Assembly: GCF_014647875.1 (NCBI RefSeq)
Contig: NZ_BMQA01000002.1
Coordinates: 366,328-430,327 of the forward strand
Reading direction: 5' to 3'
DNA from: Streptomyces brasiliensis
GTDB lineage: Bacteria; Actinomycetota; Actinomycetes; Streptomycetales; Streptomycetaceae
Length of the DNA stretch: 64,000 bases
The notes below the pieces were generated by a model that saw only the letters and a program-made list of their open reading frames with translations, searched no databases and was not told the origin of the DNA. The translations under genes and the position numbers were made by a program. This document shows, in pieces, positions 42,496-51,659 of this stretch; positions within the stretch are counted from its first letter, which is position 1; every line of letters starts with the position of its first letter.

Positions 42496-43287
42496 ATGCC
42501 CGCACGCCGCACGGCCGCCGGCGTCGCCGTCCTCGGCCTGACGCCGCTCGCCCTGACCGCCCTCGCCACCGCGCCCGCCTTCGCGCACGGTTCGATGGGC
42601 GACCCGGTCAGCCGGGTCTCGCAGTGCTACGCGGAGGGCCCGGAGAACCCGAGGGCGGCGGCCTGCCGGACGGCGGTCACGGCCGTCGGCGCCCAGGTGC
42701 TCTACGACTGGAACGGCATCCGCATCGGTGACGCCCCGCACAAGGGCACCTTCAAGGTCTATGTCACCGAGCCCGGCTACGACCCGGCGAAGCCACCGGC
42801 CTGGGCCGACCTGGATCTGGCGCACCCGGTCGCGGCGGGCGGCTTCTACACGTTCTCCGGCAGCCTGCCGGAGCGCTCCGGCAGGCAGTTGCTGTACGCG
42901 GTCTGGCAGCGCTCGGACAGCCCGGAGGCGTTCTGCTCGTGCTCGGACGTGGACTTCGGCAGCGGCAGTGCGGCGACGGCCCCCGCGCCCAGCGCGCCCG
43001 CGCCCTCCGACGGCCGGGTCGAGGCCGGTGCCGACAAGTCGACCGTCGAGCAGCACGGTCACGGGGACGACGACGCGAGCACGTCGGCCGAGCCGAGCGC
43101 TCCCGCGGAGCGCATCCCGGCCGACGCGCCCGAAGTCGCGGGGAGTTCGGAGAATCTCGCCGAGACCGGCGGGGACGGCAGTACCCCGTATCTGGCGATC
43201 GGCTGTGCGGCCGGCCTGGCCCTGGGCGCCGCCGCGCTGTTCGGCTCGGTGCGACGCGGTGCGAACCGCAGCCGGCACGACCGGTGA
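42496..43287 (+). CDS. AA10 lytic polysaccharide monooxygenase, short form, LAETG-anchored
   Basis: This 263-residue protein has a signal peptide ending AFA, giving mature N-terminal His31, the first histidine-brace ligand. His82 in APHKGTFKVYVTEPGYD is the second. The domain is unusually short: after YDWNGIRIG it lacks the roughly 45 residues usual before APHKGTF, and another short gap follows HPVA. A Pro/Ala/Ser linker, LAETG at 221-225, a hydrophobic helix and a basic tail form a class E sortase signal. Cell-wall-attached chitin or cellulose oxidation is the family role. Confidence 0.85.
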   Translation: MPARRTAAGVAVLGLTPLALTALATAPAFAHGSMGDPVSRVSQCYAEGPENPRAAACRTAVTAVGAQVLYDWNGIRIGDAPHKGTFKVYVTEPGYDPAKPPAWADLDLAHPVAAGGFYTFSGSLPERSGRQLLYAVWQRSDSPEAFCSCSDVDFGSGSAATAPAPSAPAPSDGRVEAGADKSTVEQHGHGDDDASTSAEPSAPAERIPADAPEVAGSSENLAETGGDGSTPYLAIGCAAGLALGAAALFGSVRRGANRSRHDR

Positions 43288-43293
43288 GGAACT

Positions 43294-43332
43294 CCGGGTC
43301 CCGACCGGCGGCTCAGGCCGGTCGGGACCCGG
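43294..43332. terminator. Perfect 16-bp stem bidirectional terminator
   Basis: CCGGGTCCCGACCGGC, a 7-base loop and the exact complement lie between the convergent LPMO and lipase stops. Confidence 0.75.
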
Positions 43333-43352
43333 TGGCGTCGGTCGAGCACCTG

Positions 43353-44219
43353 TCAGCTGAACACCGACGCGCAGGTGGTGGCGGTGGCGTGCGCCGGGTC
43401 GAGCGCGTTGGCCACCTCGTGGAAGGCGATGCGGTCGAACAGGCCGATCGCCACGTGCTCGGAGAGGTCGAGCGGGCACAGGTCCTGAAGCAGGACGTTG
43501 TGGACGTCCGAGCCGCTCAGGTACTGGCCGCGCCAGGGCTTGGCCACCTCGTCGTACCGGGTGGCGATGACCGTGTAGTGGACTCCGGGGACGGTGTCGC
43601 CGCCCTGGTTGAGCTTGGTGAGGAAGGCGGATCCGACGACCTGGTCGGCGAGGCCGGGGGTGGTGGCCTTGAGCAGGTCCTCGGCGCCGGGGAAGTACGG
43701 CAGCAGGTTGGTGAGGCCGCCGAGGTCGGTGCCGTGGTTGTCGGGGGCGAGGCCGACGAGGGTGTTCACCTTGGCGGCTCCGCCGAGGAACTTGAGGTAG
43801 TAACGGGGCATCATGCCGCCCTGCGAGTGGCCGACGAGGTCGGCCTTGGCGGCTCCGGTGGCGGTGAGCACCTTGTCGACATAGGCGGAGAGTTGCTCCG
43901 CCGACTCGTCGATGGGGCCGAGGCCGTGGAAGAGGGGGACGCCGGGGAGCCGTCCGTAGTCGAGGGAGAAGACGCAGTACCCGCGGTCCTTCAGGTACGG
44001 CGCGAGGGACAGCCAGTTGTCGACGGAGTTGCCGAAGGTGCCGTGGACGAGGACGACGGGCCAGGGGTGGGCGGCCGAGGGCGTGCAGGTGTAGTCGTTC
44101 CAGCCCGAGCTGGGAGCGGTCGCGGCGTGGGCGGTGGCGGTGGCGGCGGGGACGATGGCGATCGCGGCGGTGAGGAGCAGCGCGGCGAGAGGTCTGAGCA
44201 CTCGCTTCCAGGGCAGCAT
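43353..44219 (-). CDS. Secreted alpha/beta-hydrolase lipase (lipase class 2)
   Basis: This 288-residue protein has a signal peptide of about 33 residues, the oxyanion HGTFGN motif, the nucleophile elbow GHSQGGMMPRYYL, and a late HVAIGLFDRIAFHEV segment holding the catalytic His. It hydrolyses extracellular acylglycerols or esters. It is alone on the minus strand, convergent with the LPMO gene. Confidence 0.92.
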   Translation of the reverse strand: MLPWKRVLRPLAALLLTAAIAIVPAATATAHAATAPSSGWNDYTCTPSAAHPWPVVLVHGTFGNSVDNWLSLAPYLKDRGYCVFSLDYGRLPGVPLFHGLGPIDESAEQLSAYVDKVLTATGAAKADLVGHSQGGMMPRYYLKFLGGAAKVNTLVGLAPDNHGTDLGGLTNLLPYFPGAEDLLKATTPGLADQVVGSAFLTKLNQGGDTVPGVHYTVIATRYDEVAKPWRGQYLSGSDVHNVLLQDLCPLDLSEHVAIGLFDRIAFHEVANALDPAHATATTCASVFS

Positions 44220-44389
44220 CGTGTGATCTCCTTGCGGCTCAAGGGAGGTGCGACGGCCTTACCCTGTGACCCGGATCACGAGGATGCTGTTCACTCGTCA
44301 AGTTACGGGCGAGTAGCTCAACTGAGAAGTTACGCGTCAGTAAAAACTTCCAGCGGTAACCAGCGGTGCGCTCGGTCTCTGATGAACCG

Positions 44390-44833
44390 TCACCAGGCAG
44401 GCCTGATCGGACCGTAGGGCGCGATCCGCGTCAGACGCTCGCGCAACGCCCGCACTTCACCCTCACCGAGGATGTCGACCCACGCGGCGACGGCGTCGGC
44501 GGCGGCCTCCTCCGTGGCCCGCGTGCAGGCCACCCCCCGCTCGGTCAGCACGACCAATCGAGCCCGCGCATCCCCGGGATGGGCGCGCCGCTCGGCATAC
44601 CCCTTCCGCACGATCTCGTCGACCAGCTGACTCGCCGCCTGCTTGGTGACACCGAGGTGGGCGGCGAGGTCGGTCACCGTCGCACCGCCCCGCGCTAGCC
44701 GGGTGAAGGCGAATCCGTACGCGGGGCGCCCCTCGAACCCGCGGGCCACGACCCCCTCGTTGATGCGCCGGGTCAGATCACCCGCGGCGGCGAGCAGGGC
44801 GGCGGTCAGGGCCAGGGCCTCAGAGTTCTGCAC
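44390..44833 (-). CDS. MarR-family regulator
   Basis: This 147-residue protein has a MarR winged helix (TDLAAHLGVTKQAASQLVDEIVRKG at about residues 54-78 and wing PGDARARLVVLTERG). It is divergent from a cupin gene and the shared region contains two perfect palindromes. It probably represses both genes. The ligand is unknown. Confidence 0.88.
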   Translation of the reverse strand: MQNSEALALTAALLAAAGDLTRRINEGVVARGFEGRPAYGFAFTRLARGGATVTDLAAHLGVTKQAASQLVDEIVRKGYAERRAHPGDARARLVVLTERGVACTRATEEAAADAVAAWVDILGEGEVRALRERLTRIAPYGPIRPAW

Positions 44834-44861
44834 GCCTGCATTGAAACACCCTTGACGGGAA

Positions 44862-44878
44862 GGTCAAGCAGCTTGACC
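44862..44878. promoter_or_regulatory. MarR operator 1
   Basis: GGTCAAG-CAG-CTTGACC is a perfect palindrome between the divergent MarR and cupin genes. An additional CTTGAC half lies just before it at 44851-44856. Confidence 0.75.
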
Positions 44879-44883
44879 ATATA

Positions 44884-44898
44884 GTCAAGTAGCTTGAC
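44884..44898. promoter_or_regulatory. MarR operator 2
   Basis: GTCAAG-TAG-CTTGAC is a second perfect palindrome with centre 21 bp from the first, two helical turns, so two dimers could bind the same face. Confidence 0.75.
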
Positions 44899-44923
44899 CA
44901 ACCGGCGAAACCGGAGGCCGTCC

Positions 44924-45298
44924 ATGCCCGTCATCCACTCGTCCGACGCCGTCACCCACGAGATCCACGGCGCCCGCTTCATCTCGTACGTCACCCCGCG
45001 CACCGGCAGCAAGGAACTCTGCGCGTGGCGCGGCGGGGTCCCGCCCGGAACCAAGGCCCCCGCCCACACCGTCAATCGCGAGGAGGTCATCCATCTGCTC
45101 GACGGCGAGCTGCTGATCACCCTCGACGGCCGCACCGAGCGCGTCCTCGCGGGCGACACCGTGCTCGTCGGCCCGGGCGCGACCCTCGGCGTGGAGAACC
45201 TCACCGAGGGCACCGCGGTCACCTGGGTCACCACGTCCATCGGTCTGGCGGCCGACCTGGCCGACGGCACGCGCATCGTGCCGCCGTGGGCCAACTGA
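44924..45298 (+). CDS. Cupin-domain protein
   Basis: This 124-residue single cupin has motif 1 PAHTVNREEVIHLLDGELLITLDG and motif 2 VGPGATLGVENLTEG. Motif 1 keeps one His and one Glu but motif 2 lacks the usual His, so metal binding may be incomplete. It may be a small enzyme or a sensor. The ATG follows GGAGG by six bases. It is under probable MarR control. Confidence 0.83.
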   Translation: MPVIHSSDAVTHEIHGARFISYVTPRTGSKELCAWRGGVPPGTKAPAHTVNREEVIHLLDGELLITLDGRTERVLAGDTVLVGPGATLGVENLTEGTAVTWVTTSIGLAADLADGTRIVPPWAN

Positions 45299-45315
45299 TC
45301 GCCGGCCGCGGGAAG

Positions 45316-46284
45316 TTACGCGGCCAGCGTCCCGGGCATCACCGCCCTCGGCCCGAACTTCGCTCGCGCGCGGTCCGCGACCTCCTCGATGCGGCGGACC
45401 TTCTCGTCCACGGGGTCGAAGGTGAGCTGGTGGGAGGCCTGCTCTGCGGGGGTGAGACCCTCGGCGCGCAGCAGGACCGCGCGGACCCGGGCGCGCTGGA
45501 GGCCGAGCGACTCGTACAGGCCGTACGCCGTTCTCGTCAGCGCGCCGGAGTGCGCCGTCGGTTCCGCGAGGGTGCGGCTGCGGGTGGTCGAGGTGCGGTC
45601 GGCGTAGCGGACGGTGAGGGTCAGGGTGCGGCAGACCTTCTCCAGGGCGCGCAGCCGGGTGCCCAGTTCCCCGGCCGCCGAGAGCAGCGCACGGCGGTGC
45701 CGGTCGGGGTCCACCTCGTCGAGGTCGAAGGGGCGTTCGGCGGCGAGGGAGCGGGACACCCCGTTCGGTACGACCCGGCCCCGGTCGACACCGTTCGCCC
45801 TCTCGTGCAGCTCGCGGCCCGCCCTGGCGCCGACCAGGCGCTGGAGCGTGGACAGCGGCGCGGCGGCGACCCGGCCGAGGGTGTCGAGGCCGTACTCGCA
45901 CAGGGTTCGGGCGGTGGCGGTGCCGACGCCGGGGAGGGCGGCGACGGGCTTCTCGGCGAGGAACTCCAGGACGGCGTCCGCGGGCACCTCGCACGTCATC
46001 CTGGGCCGGGCGTCGCGCAGCGCCATGCGGGCCAGCATCGGTCCGGGGCCGGCGCCGATCAGACAGTCGACGCCGTACAGGGCGAGGGCGCGGACCCGGA
46101 TCACCGATGCCAGCTCGACGGCGTCACGCCCGAAGTACCGCTCGGCGCCCCTCAGATCGGCCAGTGCCCCGTCCGGCGGCAGCGCCTGCACGACCGGGGT
46201 GAACTCCTCGAGCAGGCCGAGCAGACCCGGCAGGGCGGCCTCGTACATCGGCGGCAGCTGGAAACGTACACAGAGGATGGTCAT
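45316..46284 (-). CDS. imuB: ImuB-like Y-family polymerase homolog, probably inactive
   Basis: This 322-residue protein has a Y-family fold with a helix-hairpin-helix (VAALPGVGTATARTLCEYG) and little-finger-like C-terminus. The catalytic carboxylates are absent: the expected D-x-D-x-F start is CVRFQLPP, and the S-x-D-E motif is replaced by ADLRGAERYFG. A QLTF near the C-terminus may be a weak beta-clamp motif. It overlaps dnaE2 as ATGA, so the two are made together. In mycobacteria ImuB bridges DnaE2 to the clamp during SOS mutagenesis. Confidence 0.83.
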   Translation of the reverse strand: MTILCVRFQLPPMYEAALPGLLGLLEEFTPVVQALPPDGALADLRGAERYFGRDAVELASVIRVRALALYGVDCLIGAGPGPMLARMALRDARPRMTCEVPADAVLEFLAEKPVAALPGVGTATARTLCEYGLDTLGRVAAAPLSTLQRLVGARAGRELHERANGVDRGRVVPNGVSRSLAAERPFDLDEVDPDRHRRALLSAAGELGTRLRALEKVCRTLTLTVRYADRTSTTRSRTLAEPTAHSGALTRTAYGLYESLGLQRARVRAVLLRAEGLTPAEQASHQLTFDPVDEKVRRIEEVADRARAKFGPRAVMPGTLAA

Positions 46285-49200
46285 CCCGCGCTCCCCGGAC
46301 TCTGGTGCCACAACTTCCGTATCTGTGAAGGCTCTTGACCCGCCGGACGCAGATCGGCCCACGGGTGCATTTCGTATCCGGTGGGCATCTGGATTCGCCG
46401 TCCGCCGGTCGAATCCCCGCCCCCTTCCGGCACCGGCTCCGCGAGCCGCGCGGCCACCTCGTCGAGCCCGCCCCCGGCGCGCAGTTCGGCCAGGTCGGCG
46501 AGGTTCCAGGCGGCGGCGCCCACCACGCTCAGGCTGCGCGGGCCGCGTCGCTGCACCACTCCGCGCACCAGCAGCAGCCAGGAGTGGAAGACGGTGTGTG
46601 CACAGGCGTCGTGGGAGTCGTCGAAGAAGGCGAGGTCGACCAGGCCGGTGCCGTCGTCCAGGGTGGTGAAGATGACCCGCTTGCCGGAGCGGATCGGCGG
46701 GGTCTGGGTGGCCACCTTGGTGCCCGCCACGAGGACCGTCTCGCCGTGACGGGCCTCGCGCAGCCGCCGCGACGGGACCACGCCCAGCTCCGCCAGGAAC
46801 TCCCGGTGGTCGTCCATCAGATTGCGCGAGGCGTCCATGGACAGCACACCCAGTTCGGCGCTGAGCCGCTCGGCCGAGGACAGGTCCGGCAGCCCGGCCG
46901 GCGCGGTCTTCCGGCCTCCCGCCAGGGGGAGTTGGCTGCCGCCCGCGCCCCGGGCGCCCCGGTGCAGTTCGGTCAGATGCAGTTGCAGGTCACGGCGATT
47001 GGCGCCGAAGGCGTCCAACGCGCCGACCTGCGCGAGCCGCCCGGCGAGCGGTCGGCTCGGGCGCGCCCGCTCCCAGAAGTCCAGTAGGGAGGCGTACGGC
47101 TGTCCGGCCTCGATCCGCTCCGCCTCGGCCTCGCTGATGCCGTGCACGTCGGAGAGCGCCAACCGCAGTCCCCACTCCTTCGATTCAGACACCAGTTCGA
47201 TACGGTGGGCGACCGCCGACCGGTTCACGTCCAACGGAAGGATCGGCACCCCGCGCCGCCGCGCGTCCGCCAGCAGCAGCCGCTTCGGGTACATCCCGGG
47301 GTCATGAGTGAGCAGCCCGGCGTAGAAGGCGGCCGGGTGGTGCGCTTTCAGCCACGCCGACTGGTACGTCGGTACGGCGAAGGCGACCGCGTGCGCCTTG
47401 CAGAAGCCGTAGCTGCCGAACCCCTCGAGGATCGCCCAGGTGCGCTGAATCGTTTCCGCGTCATAGCCGCCGGCCGCCGCGTGCTGCGCGAACCAGACCC
47501 GGATCCGCCCCTGCGACTCCGGGTCGGACAGCCCGCGCCGCACCCGGTCCGCCTCGCCCCGCCCGCAGCCGGTCATGATGGCGACGATGTCGATGATCTG
47601 CTCATGGAAGACGACGACCCCGTACGTCCCCTTCAGCGGCTCCTCCAGGTCCGGGTGCGGATAGCGCACCGGCGCCCGTCCGTGCCGTGCCTCGATGAAC
47701 GGCCGCACCATGTCGGCGGCGACCGGACCGGGCCGGAAGAGGGAGATGTCGACGACCAGGTCGTGGAAGGTGGCCGGCTGGAGTCGCCCGACCAGGTCCC
47801 GCTGGCCCGGCGACTCGATCTGGAAGCAGCCCAGCGTCTCGGTGGACTGGACGAGCCGATACGTCGCCGGGTCGCCCTCCGGCACGGTGTCCAGGTCGAT
47901 CCGCTCCCCCGTCGCCCGCTCCACCTCGGCGACCGCGTGCGCCATCGCCGACTGCATCCGCACGCCCAGCACGTCGAGCTTGAGCAGTCCGAGGTCCTCC
48001 ACGTCCTCCTTGTCGAACTGCGACATGGGCAGCCCCTCGCCGCTGGTCGGCACGACCGGCGTACGGGAGAGCAGGGAGGCGTCGGACAGGAGCACCCCGC
48101 ACGGATGCATGGCGATGCCGCGCGGCAGGGCGTCGAGGGACTCGACCAGCTCCCACAGCCGTGCGTACTTCTCCTTCTCCCCCGCCAGCTGCCTGAGTTC
48201 GGGCAGCTCCTCGAGGGCCGCACGGGCGTCGCGGGCGCGGATGTGCGGGAAGGACTTGGCGATGCGGTCGATCTCGGCGGGGTCCATGGACAGGGCGGCG
48301 CCGACGTCCCGGACGGCGTGCCGCACGCGGTACGTCTCCGGCATGGACACGGTCGCGACCCGCTCGGTGCCGAACCGGTCGATGATCGCCCGGTAGACCT
48401 CGAGCCGGCGCGCGGACTCCACGTCGATGTCGATGTCGGGCAGCACCACCCGCTCCTTGGACAGGAAGCGCTCCATCAGCAGCCCGTGCTCCAGCGGGTC
48501 GGCGTGCGCGATGCCGAGGAGATGGTTGACGAGGGAGCCCGCGCCGGACCCCCGCGCGGCGACCCGGATACCCATCCCCCGTACGTCGTCCACGACCTGA
48601 GCGACCGTCAGGAAGTAGGAGGCGAAGCCGTGGTGGGCGATGATGTCCAGCTCGTGGTGCATCCGCTCCCAGTACTCCCGCTTCCCCGAGTGGCCGCGCA
48701 GCACCATGCCCGCCGCCGCCCGCGAGGCCAGCGCCCGCTGAGCGGTGCGGCGGCCCGCACCGACGAGGTGCGGCTCGGGGAAGTGGACGGTGCCGATGCC
48801 GAGGTCGTCCTCGGGGTCGACCAGACACTCGGCGGCCGTCGCCCGGGTCTGCTCCAGCAGGCGGTGGGCGGTGTCGCGCCGGAAGCCCGCGGCCTCCACG
48901 ATCTGCTCGGCCACCGCGAGCATGGTGCCCGCGCCCTTGAGCCAGGCCTCACCGGAGTCCAGTTCCCCGGCCGGGTCGATCGGGACCAGCCGGCGGGCGG
49001 CGTCCAGGACGTCGGCGACCTGCCCCTGGCCGGGGTCGGCGTAGCGGACGGCGTTGCTGAGCACCGGGCGGATCCGCTGCTCGGCGGCGAAACCGACGGT
49101 GCGGGCGGCCAGGCGCAGGGAACCGGATCCGGTACCCGGGCGGCCGTGCCAGACGGCTTCGAGGCGCAGGGCGTCGCCGTAGACCTCGCGCCAGGGGGCG

Positions 49201-49709
49201 AGGAGCTTCGCGGCACGGTCCGGGCGGCCGGCGGCGAGGGCGCGGCCGACGTCGGAGCCGGGGCCGAGCAGGACGGTCAGCCCGTCGCCGTGGTCGCCGG
49301 ACCAGGGCAGCAGAGGAGTGCCCTCGCCGGCATGGGCCGCGGTGACCAGGCGGCACAGGCCGGCCCAGCCGCGGGCGCCGTCCCGGGCGAGGAAGGTCGC
49401 CCGGGGTGTCGACTCGTCGATGAAGGCACCGCCGCGCACCGGGGTACGGCGCCGTTCCCGGCGTACGGACTCGTCCCGTCGTACGGCCTCCGGCTCCCCC
49501 ACCGCCAGGTCGACGCCGAACAGTGGGCGGACGCCCGCCTTCGCGCAGGCCTTGGCGAAGCGGACCGTGCCGGCGAGGGAGTCGCGGTCGGTGAGGGCGA
49601 GGGCGTCCATGCCCCGTTCGGAGGCGCGCTCGGCGAGGCGCTCCGGGTGCGAGGCGCCGTACCGCAGGGAGAACCCGGAGACGGTACGCAGATGCGTGAA
49701 GCCCGGCAT
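46281..49709 (-). CDS. dnaE2: Error-prone DNA polymerase DnaE2
   Basis: This 1142-residue protein has an N-terminal PHP domain (THLRTVSGFSLRYGASHP at the start), the C-family polymerase core with the catalytic acidic motif LPDIDIDVE near residues 423-428, and a C-terminal OB domain (VIFTTLDDGTGLVDLAFFDD). It performs translesion synthesis after DNA damage. The ATG at 49709 follows GGAGG by five bases. LexA-like boxes precede it, and imuB follows with a 4-bp overlap. No imuA is seen nearby. Confidence 0.95.
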   Translation of the reverse strand: MPGFTHLRTVSGFSLRYGASHPERLAERASERGMDALALTDRDSLAGTVRFAKACAKAGVRPLFGVDLAVGEPEAVRRDESVRRERRRTPVRGGAFIDESTPRATFLARDGARGWAGLCRLVTAAHAGEGTPLLPWSGDHGDGLTVLLGPGSDVGRALAAGRPDRAAKLLAPWREVYGDALRLEAVWHGRPGTGSGSLRLAARTVGFAAEQRIRPVLSNAVRYADPGQGQVADVLDAARRLVPIDPAGELDSGEAWLKGAGTMLAVAEQIVEAAGFRRDTAHRLLEQTRATAAECLVDPEDDLGIGTVHFPEPHLVGAGRRTAQRALASRAAAGMVLRGHSGKREYWERMHHELDIIAHHGFASYFLTVAQVVDDVRGMGIRVAARGSGAGSLVNHLLGIAHADPLEHGLLMERFLSKERVVLPDIDIDVESARRLEVYRAIIDRFGTERVATVSMPETYRVRHAVRDVGAALSMDPAEIDRIAKSFPHIRARDARAALEELPELRQLAGEKEKYARLWELVESLDALPRGIAMHPCGVLLSDASLLSRTPVVPTSGEGLPMSQFDKEDVEDLGLLKLDVLGVRMQSAMAHAVAEVERATGERIDLDTVPEGDPATYRLVQSTETLGCFQIESPGQRDLVGRLQPATFHDLVVDISLFRPGPVAADMVRPFIEARHGRAPVRYPHPDLEEPLKGTYGVVVFHEQIIDIVAIMTGCGRGEADRVRRGLSDPESQGRIRVWFAQHAAAGGYDAETIQRTWAILEGFGSYGFCKAHAVAFAVPTYQSAWLKAHHPAAFYAGLLTHDPGMYPKRLLLADARRRGVPILPLDVNRSAVAHRIELVSESKEWGLRLALSDVHGISEAEAERIEAGQPYASLLDFWERARPSRPLAGRLAQVGALDAFGANRRDLQLHLTELHRGARGAGGSQLPLAGGRKTAPAGLPDLSSAERLSAELGVLSMDASRNLMDDHREFLAELGVVPSRRLREARHGETVLVAGTKVATQTPPIRSGKRVIFTTLDDGTGLVDLAFFDDSHDACAHTVFHSWLLLVRGVVQRRGPRSLSVVGAAAWNLADLAELRAGGGLDEVAARLAEPVPEGGGDSTGGRRIQMPTGYEMHPWADLRPAGQEPSQIRKLWHQSPGSAG

Positions 49710-49744
49710 CCGCACCTCCCGCACTCGTGAGCCCCGACCGACTC

Positions 49745-49760
49745 TCGAACATCAGTTCCC
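49745..49760 (-). promoter_or_regulatory. LexA box, proximal
   Basis: TCGAAC-ATCA-GTTCCC matches the actinobacterial LexA consensus TCGAAC-N4-GTTCGA at 10 of 12 positions and lies 35 bp before the dnaE2 start. Confidence 0.65.
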
Positions 49761-49790
49761 TTCCCCTCTCACCCACCATACCCCCAATCC

Positions 49791-49817
49791 TCGAACAAGT
49801 GTGCGACATCTGTTCGA
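49791..49817 (-). promoter_or_regulatory. LexA boxes, distal overlapping pair
   Basis: TCGAAC-AAGT-GTGCGA at 49791-49806 matches the consensus at 11 of 12 positions. A second partial box ends in GTTCGA at 49812-49817. Together with the proximal box they predict SOS induction of dnaE2-imuB. Confidence 0.65.
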
Positions 49818-49851
49818 GCGCGTCTCACCTGCGCGAACGGGCGGCGGGGTG

Positions 49852-50052
49852 TCACGCCGCGGGTGCGTGCAGCAGCAGGCTCTTGTTGCGCGGGAGCCAC
49901 TGCCGGTACGGGCCGGCGCTCAGGGCCGCCTCCCGACAGGCAGCGGCGAGCTCGGTGCAGAGGAGGGCGTACGTCTCCGGGTCCGAGCCGCGGCGCCGGT
50001 GGAGCAGCAGGCGTGCCACCAGCAGGTCTCCCCGCAGCGGACCGATCGCCAT
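49852..50052 (-). CDS. Small hypothetical protein (66 aa)
   Basis: The protein begins MAIGPLRGDLLVARLLLH and is helical and basic, with a PYRQWLPRNKSLLL C-terminus. Codon usage looks coding, but the ribosome site is weak (GAGGGC directly before ATG). It could be a remnant. The family is not recognised. The following 50053-50298 shows no convincing gene. Confidence 0.45.
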   Translation of the reverse strand: MAIGPLRGDLLVARLLLHRRRGSDPETYALLCTELAAACREAALSAGPYRQWLPRNKSLLLHAPAA

Positions 50053-50298
50053 GCCCTCGCGCGGGCCGGAGGTGGGCCGGCGGGGGCCACCGCTTCACCG
50101 ACCACGGTCAAGGACGTGGTCGTGTGACAGCCCGCGTGCGGCACGGGCGGGTCGAATCCCGCCGCGGCCGGCAACGGCGCGGGCCGTCCCGCTCGCCGTC
50201 GGCCGCGGGGACGACCGTCCAGCGGTCCCTGGCGGGATCGGCGAGGTCGACGACGGAGGCCGCGACGGCCGGGCAGCCGGGGCGATGCCCGGCACCAA

Positions 50299-50327
50299 GT
50301 CCCGCCCCTCGCGCGCGGGGCGGGACT
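50299..50327. terminator. 11-bp stem terminator
   Basis: AGTCCCGCCCC, a 7-base loop and GGGGCGGGACT lie 22 bp past the stop of the minus-strand protease gene. Confidence 0.7.
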
Positions 50328-50348
50328 CCTGGGCCGTGCGGTGGTGCG

Positions 50349-51428
50349 TCAGCCGATCGAGCTGCCCGTCGCCGAGAGCGCCTCTGTGACCGGCTGGAAG
50401 AACGTCTCGCCGCCGGAGGTGCAGTCGCCACTGCCGCCGGAGGTCAGGCCGATCGCGCTGCTGCCCGAGAAGAGCGAGCCGCCGCTGTCACCGGGCTCGG
50501 CGCAGACGTCGGTCTGGATGAGACCACTGACCGTGCCCTCCTGGTAGTTCACCGTGGCGTTCAGACCGGTGACCGTGCCGTCGTGCACCTGGGTCGTCGA
50601 GCCGCTGCGGCTGACCTGCATGCCGACGGTGGCCTCGGCCGCGCCGGTGATCTGCTGCGCGGAGCCGTTGTAGAGGTCGACCTCGCTCGGGTGGTCGACG
50701 TCCGCGGTGTACTTGACCAGGCCGTAGTCGTTGCCCGGGAAGCTGGACTGCTCGTTCTCGCCGATGACGTTGCCGGACGAGTCCGACCAGCTGGAGATGG
50801 CCTCGGTGCAGTGTCCGGCGGTCAGGAAGTACGGCTGGCCGTCCTTGACCACGTTGAAGCCGAGCGAGCAGCGCCCGCCCGAGCCGGTGATGGCGTCGCC
50901 GCCCGCGATGAAGGGCTTGAACTCACCCTTCGAGCGCTGGAGTCCGGCCTTGTCGCCGAGCCCCTGGACCACGTCGGTGAGCTTGGCCCACTCGGTCTTG
51001 GAGACGGTCTTGTCGGCGGTGACGACGACCTTGTTGGTGACCGGGTCGGTCGCCCACGAGGTGCCGGGGATGGCCGCGTCCTTCTCCAGCGTCGCACGGG
51101 CGCCGTCGAGTTCGGCGAGGGAGTTCACGACGACCTTGGCCTTGGCGCCGGCCGCCTCGACGGCCTTGGCGGCCGTCTCGTCCAGCACGTTGACGACGAG
51201 GCTCTTCGTCTGCGCGTCGTAGTAGGTGCCCGCCGCGTCGCCGCCGAGGTCCTGGACGAGCGTGGAGGCGAGCTTTCCGGCCGCCGGGACCGACAGGGTC
51301 TCGGGCGCGGCGGTCTTCGCGGTCTCGCTGGCGTTCGCACTCTGCAAGGCGACCCCCGCTGCGACCAGTGCGGCGATTCCCGCACCCGCCCCGACGGCCC
51401 GCCGCCTGGGTATGCGTCGGTGCTTCAA
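50349..51428 (-). CDS. Secreted S1 family serine protease with propeptide (alpha-lytic/streptogrisin type)
   Basis: This 359-residue protein has a twin-arginine-like basic N-terminus and signal to about residue 33, a propeptide of about 140 residues typical of alpha-lytic protease ([22 protein letters not shown]), and a mature chymotrypsin-like domain. Catalytic residues are His in TAGHC, Asp in NDYGLV and Ser in GDSGGS. The paired CSLGF, HC, CAEP and GDC cysteines form disulfides. It is an extracellular protease that matures by self-cleavage of the propeptide. Confidence 0.93.
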   Translation of the reverse strand: MKHRRIPRRRAVGAGAGIAALVAAGVALQSANASETAKTAAPETLSVPAAGKLASTLVQDLGGDAAGTYYDAQTKSLVVNVLDETAAKAVEAAGAKAKVVVNSLAELDGARATLEKDAAIPGTSWATDPVTNKVVVTADKTVSKTEWAKLTDVVQGLGDKAGLQRSKGEFKPFIAGGDAITGSGGRCSLGFNVVKDGQPYFLTAGHCTEAISSWSDSSGNVIGENEQSSFPGNDYGLVKYTADVDHPSEVDLYNGSAQQITGAAEATVGMQVSRSGSTTQVHDGTVTGLNATVNYQEGTVSGLIQTDVCAEPGDSGGSLFSGSSAIGLTSGGSGDCTSGGETFFQPVTEALSATGSSIG

Positions 51429-51659
51429 CTCACGTCCTCCTGTGGGGGGATGATCCGCGAGGTTGTGGGGGCCTCATGGACCGGAAGGCTGGTTGACGGG
51501 CGCCCACTCTTCCGAACTCCGCAGGGAGCGCACAAGGTCGAGTTCAGGACGCGCGTGGACGGTGCCGCACGCCCCCACCTCTTTGACCGTTTACGGTCAC
51601 CCCAGGAAATTCGCACTGCAAATGCTACGAGCGAGTAACTCCTCGGCGGAGAGTGACGT

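Noticed and set aside
47142..49730. Long plus-strand frame opposite dnaE2
   Set aside because: High-GC codon bias of dnaE2 leaves the antisense frame open; the product has no recognisable domain.
50130..50170. Possible tRNA T-arm (GGCGGGTCGAATCCCGCC) on the plus strand
   Set aside because: The loop lacks one T of the usual GTTCGAAT, and no acceptor, D or anticodon arms can be built around it.
50053..50298. Minus-strand coding remnant (VVDLADPARDRWTVVPA)
   Set aside because: A short protein-like stretch, but no start, stop context or recognised family supports a gene.
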